Shown here piece by piece: positions 60,150 through 64,000 of a stretch of DNA of 64,000 nt. Under the pieces are notes generated by a model. That model was not told the DNA's origin and made no database searches. It saw only the letters and a list, made by a program, of their open reading frames with translations. Made by a program: the position numbers and the translations under genes. How positions within the stretch are numbered: the stretch's first letter is position 1; the number at the start of each line of letters is the position of its first letter. The DNA comes from SIG565 sp045651765 (lineage in GTDB: Bacteria; Bacillota; Clostridia; Oscillospirales; Acutalibacteraceae): contig JAZRSY010000003.1 in the NCBI GenBank assembly GCA_045651765.1, forward strand, positions 62,001 to 126,000, written 5' to 3'.

Positions 60150-60290
60150 AACAGTCATAACCTCCGGCTAAGCCGGAGGCTTGAATAAGCCCTAGAAGGC
60201 ATTTTACAGGCCACACCCCTAAAGGGGATCCGAAAGGTTCTGCCAACCGCATTACTTTCTCGAGAAACACCTAAAGGGATATTTTGTTTA
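60150..60290 (-). mobile_element. Possible IS200/IS605-type end or non-autonomous remnant
   Basis: A GC-rich non-coding patch with a run of small palindromes: CCTCCGGCTTAGCCGGAGG (60163-60181 region), then CCTTCTAGGG and CCCCTTTAGGGG, read on the minus strand. Terminal imperfect palindromes of this kind mark subterminal ends of IS200/IS605 elements and their RNA-guide regions. No transposase or TnpB is present, and only one end is recognised. It lies directly against the 3' end of the CBM9-like gene. Confidence 0.4.
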
Positions 60291-60292
60291 GC

Positions 60293-60898
60293 CTACTTTG
60301 TCTTGCTACCCGTAAACGGATATATGTATTCTTTTATACTTATCTGCTCTGCCATATAGTCATCTTCTATAGACAAAGCAAAACCTATTTCTACATTTTT
60401 GCTGTAAGAAGATGATTTGTGAACAGGAACGGCCAATTCCACAACATAGCCATCGTTTGTAGAGTTAATTTTTGCAGCGTAAGTAGCCCTATTTTCCATA
60501 TTATCGCCCGTATAATAACCATATACACCTACCGAATTAATCGACATATTCCAGTTGCTGCCGTAGTAATTTGCTGCATTGCCAGCGGTTTCCAAGACCC
60601 AAAAACAAGCTTGGTTAGCGGTATTGCTTTCATTTACAACTGGAGTAGTATCTGAAACAATAGCAATTAAATAAAGGGTGTCCTCTTTCCAAAGGATTTT
60701 GGCATAACCGGTTGCATAATTATTATCGCTGCCATAAAGTGCATGAATTTTTGCAGTGCTTTCCCAAACCGAGTCAATCTCGCCATCAATAACCGGCACA
60801 GTGGTTGCATATTGCGTTGTTAATGTGGTTCCACCCTCAACAGCAGCAAAAGCCACCAAGGTATTGCCTACTGTTAACAAAATTAAGGCTAACAGCAT
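60293..60898 (-). CDS. Exported CBM9/DOMON-like protein, possibly truncated
   Basis: About 201 residues: a short signal peptide (LLALILLTVGNTLVAFA) and one carbohydrate-binding-like domain with IDGEIDSVWESTAKI, YAKILWKEDTLYLIAIVSD, ACFWVLET and DGYVVELAVPV. This is the pattern of the CBM9-like family found in exported sugar-binding proteins. The first ATG (60898) has no ribosome binding site. An AGGAG further up is spaced for a start where the codon is now TAA, followed by EKIIT, as if an original MKKIIT start was lost. The 3' end stops abruptly (GSKTK) against an IS-like patch. Both ends suggest decay. Confidence 0.55.
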   Translation of the reverse strand: MLLALILLTVGNTLVAFAAVEGGTTLTTQYATTVPVIDGEIDSVWESTAKIHALYGSDNNYATGYAKILWKEDTLYLIAIVSDTTPVVNESNTANQACFWVLETAGNAANYYGSNWNMSINSVGVYGYYTGDNMENRATYAAKINSTNDGYVVELAVPVHKSSSYSKNVEIGFALSIEDDYMAEQISIKEYIYPFTGSKTK

Positions 60899-61097
60899 GG
60901 TAATAATTTTTTCTTAATTTTACTCCTAAAATTTTATGTTTTTCTTGACAAATTATTATTTCACTATCTCTAGTTTGTAATATAAAATAAAATAAATTTT
61001 AAATCAAGAAAAATCAACACCATTATATTACCTATTATTTTATAAAAAAATAACCACTTTATGAATAAAAAACTTAAAATGTTATTGCAAATATTTT
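60899..61097. other. AT-rich intergenic region
   Basis: It holds the AGGAG noted for the CBM9-like gene at about 60923 and otherwise very AT-rich sequence. No gene, RNA or repeat was recognised. Confidence 0.5.
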
Positions 61098-62402
61098 TTA
61101 ATGTTTTATTAAAATATCGTTGGTTGCGGGGTTTTCAATGAGCTCTCCGTTTTCTGTAAACCTCGACCCATGGCACGAACAATCCCAAGAATGTTCTGCG
61201 GCGTTATATTTAAGTGCACAACCTAAATGAGGGCATCTTGGAACAGTTGGGGTAACCAAACCCACAACCGATTCTACAGCATTCACAACAATTTGTGAAT
61301 GCATTATACTTCTTGATGGCAAAAAAATCTTTTCGTAATCATTTTCTTTATCTAATACCATATCGCTTATAATTTCTGCCGCAACGGCAGCCGATGTAAT
61401 CCCCCACTTATTAAATCCTGTGGCTACATAAAAATTTTTGCTTTTTTTAGAATAAAGTCCGATGTAAGGCATGCCATCTAAAGTCATACAGTCCTGCGTT
61501 GCCCAATAGCCACATTCTAAGCTGTTAGGATAATTGCTTTTCGCAAATTTTCTAAGCTCACTCCAATTTCCGCCATCTTTTCCTGTCCTGTGGCTGCCAC
61601 CACCTAAAAGTAACATTCCGTTATATTCTCTAAACGATAATCCCTTAATATCTGCATCCACATACATTCCCTTTAAAGCAGGAGCATTCTCAAGAGCCAA
61701 CACATACGACCGGTGTTGATACATTTTTAAAAAATATCCACCATATTTGTTAATGAAAGGAAAATGTGTAGTAATTATTATATTTTTTGCATAAATTTTG
61801 CCTTTGTTCGTTATTACACCGCCATCAAAAACCTCTATTGCCTTTGTATTTTCAAAAATATTAAGCCCTTCTGCTAGGCAATAACAAAATTTTAAAGGAT
61901 TAAACTGTGCCTGATTCCGAATCCGCAAAGCTGCTTTAATTTTAACAGGCAGCTCTATATTTTCACAAAACTCCCCTTTTAATCCAATAGCATCATATGC
62001 TGAAAATTCCTTTTCAATATCATTATAATTTTCTGTCGAATAAACATATGCATCTTGTAATTTAAAATCACAGTCTATTTTATTGTACCTTTCTTTATAA
62101 AAGTTAATTGCCTTTTGTTGTGCCTTTAAATACATTTTGGCAGCCTCAGCACCGTATTTTTTTATAATTTTATTGTAAATTAACCCGTGCTGAACCGTTA
62201 TTTTTGCCGTTGTGTTGGCCGTAACACCGCCACAAATACGATCAGCCTCAATTAAAACGCAATCAACACCTTTACTTTTTAACATATACGCGCAAAGAAT
62301 TCCCGCAATACCCCCGCCCACAACAAGTACATCTGTTTTTATATCACCATTTAACACCTTGTATCTTTTTGTATTAGTGCTTTTTTGCCATACTGATTCC
62401 AT
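61098..62402 (-). CDS. FAD-dependent oxidoreductase with C-terminal Rieske [2Fe-2S] domain
   Basis: A 434-residue DAO-type flavoprotein. The FAD-binding motif VLVVGGGIAGILCAYMLKSK is near residue 28 and VLIEADRICGGVTANTTAKI follows. The flavin-domain end FYVATGFNKWGITSAAVA is near residue 335. The last 60 residues form a Rieske domain with both ligand pairs, CPHLGC and CSCHGSRF, 16 residues apart. Relatives are annotated as gamma-glutamylputrescine-oxidase-like or Rieske-type FAD oxidoreductases; the substrate is unknown. AAGGAG precedes ATG 62402. It stands alone between accessory genes. Confidence 0.88.
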   Translation of the reverse strand: MESVWQKSTNTKRYKVLNGDIKTDVLVVGGGIAGILCAYMLKSKGVDCVLIEADRICGGVTANTTAKITVQHGLIYNKIIKKYGAEAAKMYLKAQQKAINFYKERYNKIDCDFKLQDAYVYSTENYNDIEKEFSAYDAIGLKGEFCENIELPVKIKAALRIRNQAQFNPLKFCYCLAEGLNIFENTKAIEVFDGGVITNKGKIYAKNIIITTHFPFINKYGGYFLKMYQHRSYVLALENAPALKGMYVDADIKGLSFREYNGMLLLGGGSHRTGKDGGNWSELRKFAKSNYPNSLECGYWATQDCMTLDGMPYIGLYSKKSKNFYVATGFNKWGITSAAVAAEIISDMVLDKENDYEKIFLPSRSIMHSQIVVNAVESVVGLVTPTVPRCPHLGCALKYNAAEHSWDCSCHGSRFTENGELIENPATNDILIKH

Positions 62403-62480
62403 AGTTACACTCCTTAAAATATATCTGAGTATATTGTTGCCTTTTTTTATTAAAAAACACTAAACTAATAAAACAAAATA

Positions 62481-62510
62481 AAAAAGACCACCGCATTGGG
62501 TGGTCTTTTA
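62481..62510 (-). terminator. Terminator plus tail, copy F
   Basis: Stem AAAAGACCACC-GCATTG-GGTGGTCTTTT. The sequence from 62511 to 62568, up to the next gene's stop, contains GACACGAATG and AAAACCGAGGATTTTC, the latter shared with 63254-63270. Confidence 0.75.
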
Positions 62511-62569
62511 ATTTGGGTGTTTTGAACTTAATGACACGAATGAAATTTTTCTGAAAACCGAGGATTTTC

Positions 62570-63028
62570 TTAATTGTTTTTATTTTTTTGCTGAATAAGC
62601 ACAATAATCGCAAAGGTTAATAAAATTACACATGAAAAAGTTTTCACCAGATCTACAACAAAATCTTTGCTTTCAAAATACACCACATTTCCATTACTTT
62701 TGATATATTCAATCAAAGAGTTTTCATAACGATTGGTTATATAAAAAACAAAAGGCTCTTCGTCATTATAATTTACAGCAAATTGGTCTTTGTGCATTAG
62801 AGTTTGCCACTCAACATTTGATGCTTTATCTATATTAAGTAGAAATTCATCATTTTCTATATTTTGAGAAATTAGTTGCTCAATTTCTTGTCTGTTATTA
62901 TCGTTAATTGCTAAAGAACGGCTTCCGTTAGAATTAATAAGAAAGAAACCAAAAATTTGCCACAATATCAATATAAAACATATAATCGCAACCAAAATAC
63001 TACCGACTGTTAAAGTGCGTTTTTTCAT
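62570..63028 (-). CDS. Membrane protein of unknown function with two terminal membrane segments
   Basis: A 152-residue protein with a hydrophobic segment near residues 8-32 (VGSILVAIICFILILWQIFG). A polar middle of about 90 residues follows, rich in Asn, Asp and Glu. A second hydrophobic segment lies near 127-146 (FSCVILLTFAIIVLIQQ). The middle is predicted to face outward. I do not recognise the family. Its 3' end has the shared tail and terminator seen at the neighbouring gene, suggesting that the two belong to one accessory array. Confidence 0.6.
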   Translation of the reverse strand: MKKRTLTVGSILVAIICFILILWQIFGFFLINSNGSRSLAINDNNRQEIEQLISQNIENDEFLLNIDKASNVEWQTLMHKDQFAVNYNDEEPFVFYITNRYENSLIEYIKSNGNVVYFESKDFVVDLVKTFSCVILLTFAIIVLIQQKNKNN

Positions 63029-63062
63029 CTAATCACCGCCTTTAGTGTAGTATAGCATAAAA

Positions 63063-63186
63063 GCGGCGAAGCCGCAATAATTATTCATTATTCATCAGCG
63101 TAATCGGCTTCAATATTCATTATTCATTCGAAAATCCGTTCCAATTAATGAATAATGAATGATGAAAAATGAATAGTGAATAATAC
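63063..63186. repeat. Fold-back element M2 with TTCATTATTCATT-type arms
   Basis: Hairpin GCGGC-GAA-GCCGC (63063-63075), arms TTATTCATTATTCAT and ATTCATTATTCATTCG, then AAAATCCGTTCC, then the complementary arm AATGAATAATGAAT. Layout matches M1 at 17903-18012. Confidence 0.5.
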
Positions 63187-63191
63187 AAACA

Positions 63192-63222
63192 AAAATCCGT
63201 CCACTTTCGTGAATGGATTTTC
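63192..63222 (-). terminator. Terminator plus tail, copy G
   Basis: Imperfect stem AAAATCCGTCCAC-TTTC-GTGAATGGATTTT. The tail to 63270 contains TTCGTGTCCGAAAAAGAACT and AAAACCGAGGATTTTC. Confidence 0.7.
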
Positions 63223-63272
63223 GTTTGTCATTCGTGTCCGAAAAAGAACTGGTCAAAAACCGAGGATTTTCC

Positions 63273-63989
63273 CTAACTTACTTGATTCATTGCATATAAC
63301 ATTAAAATTGCAAAACCAATAATAAATAATTTTAAAATAGACTTTAATACTCGTATGCCGATGCTCTTTTTGGAGGTATTACAAATCAACAATTTGGATG
63401 TTGTTTCGCCTTCAATACTAGCAACAATATTATATTTATATGCAAAGTACAATCTTAAAATATTCGGACTTGCAAACGATATTAACAATAATAATATTTC
63501 AACCAAAATAACAATAATAGAAATTGCTTGAGATTGCGAAAGAAAAGGTTCTAAAAATCTACTTATACACATTCCCAAAAAGCCCGCACCTACATACATT
63601 GCTTTTTCACTGGCTTTTCTTTTGGGCTTTTCTCTATCATATACATTCCTTTTTATCGCTCTGAATGTAAACAAGATATTTAACAAAGGAAAGGTTATGA
63701 AGCAAATTGTCAATTCAATATCTTGCCATAATGTACTACCTACATCTGAAACATTAATAAAGAAAATAGTAAACAAATAAAATAATAAATACATGAACAA
63801 AAAAGAAATTGAATTTGTTAAAAATCTTAATCTATATGTCTTTTCTGTTCGATTACTCTTTAGTGCCCAAAAAGCAATATTATAATTCAATGCCAATAGC
63901 GTCATAGTTATGCTGAATACCAATCCCCTACCAGCAACAGCAAAAGGTATCCAAAGAATCCAAGTGGCACCCCAATAGACATAAATCAT
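63273..63989 (-). CDS. Polytopic membrane protein of unknown function, possibly cut by the window edge
   Basis: At least 238 residues with about six hydrophobic segments, including GLVFSITMTLLALNYNIAFW and LFMYLLFYLFTIFFINV, and a basic loop KRNVYDREKPKRKASEK in the middle. The frame stays open to the right edge (64000) and the ATG at 63989 has no clear ribosome binding site. The true start may therefore lie outside the window. No family is recognised. Its 3' end carries the same kind of tail and terminator as the gene at 62570. Confidence 0.6.
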   Translation of the reverse strand: MIYVYWGATWILWIPFAVAGRGLVFSITMTLLALNYNIAFWALKSNRTEKTYRLRFLTNSISFLFMYLLFYLFTIFFINVSDVGSTLWQDIELTICFITFPLLNILFTFRAIKRNVYDREKPKRKASEKAMYVGAGFLGMCISRFLEPFLSQSQAISIIVILVEILLLLISFASPNILRLYFAYKYNIVASIEGETTSKLLICNTSKKSIGIRVLKSILKLFIIGFAILMLYAMNQVS

Positions 63990-64000
63990 ATCTTTTAATA

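Noticed and set aside
61115..61140. TTGGTTGCGGGG, 12 bases identical to the tRNA-fMet 3' end, as a possible attachment site
   Set aside because: It lies inside the coding sequence of the FAD/Rieske protein in conserved-looking residues; a chance match is more likely.

Overview
The window looks like a chromosome segment from a low-GC, spore-forming, anaerobic member of the Clostridia, probably a gut lineage near Oscillospirales/Ruminococcaceae. The basis is PolC-type DNA polymerase, the sporulation genes gpr and spoIIP, a type III glutamine synthetase, rubrerythrin, AT-rich promoters with near-consensus sigma-A boxes, and strong purine-rich ribosome binding sites. Placement below class is inference.

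Layout. 0-9.4 kb: end of a LexA-like gene, rnhA, a two-gene Fe-S assembly unit (cysteine desulfurase, NifU scaffold), a preQ1-riboswitch-controlled queT, an S1-domain protein, an Mrp/NBP35 ATPase, rpsT, gpr, spoIIP with a small membrane protein, and glnN. 9.5-12.5 kb: an LCP-like protein, an aldo/keto reductase, and a PAP2/HTH pair. 12.6-17.9 kb: an accessory block of minus-strand genes (HTH regulator, ABC-2 exporter, lipoprotein, cytidine deaminase plus four-helix protein). Its genes share a repeated 3' tail-plus-terminator module, and several share an upstream promoter motif; the block abuts the initiator tRNA gene. 18.2-21.9 kb: zinc ABC importer, rubrerythrin, shikimate kinase. 21.9-29.8 kb: a complete arginine cluster read argG-H-C-J-B-D-F. 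29.8-32.7 kb: cysK, a DUF5662 gene, a low-molecular-weight phosphatase, and birA facing the other way. 32.7-38.1 kb: a 1717-residue exported protein ending in a metallophosphoesterase domain, preceded by a 42-residue peptide gene. 38.3-50 kb: enolase, an Asn/Gln/Lys repeat peptide, tatD, metG, an O-antigen-ligase-like protein, a P-type-ATPase-like pseudoenzyme, rlmB, a DUF1846 gene and an M23/G5 murein hydrolase. 50-60.1 kb: the operon pyrH-frr-uppS-cdsA-dxr-rseP-ispG-polC. 60.1-64 kb: an IS200/IS605-like end, a probably damaged CBM9-like gene, a FAD/Rieske oxidoreductase, and two membrane proteins carrying 3' tails like those of the accessory block.

The core genes link isoprenoid precursor synthesis (dxr, ispG), undecaprenyl and phospholipid synthesis (uppS, cdsA) and translation recycling (pyrH, frr). 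The most unusual observations are the cassette-like gene array with shared flanks, a long structured attenuator-type leader before the ABC exporter, a PolC that lacks its inserted proofreading exonuclease, a P-type-ATPase homologue without its catalytic aspartate, and two short peptide genes that are easy to miss. All calls are by reading; no database search or folding program was run.
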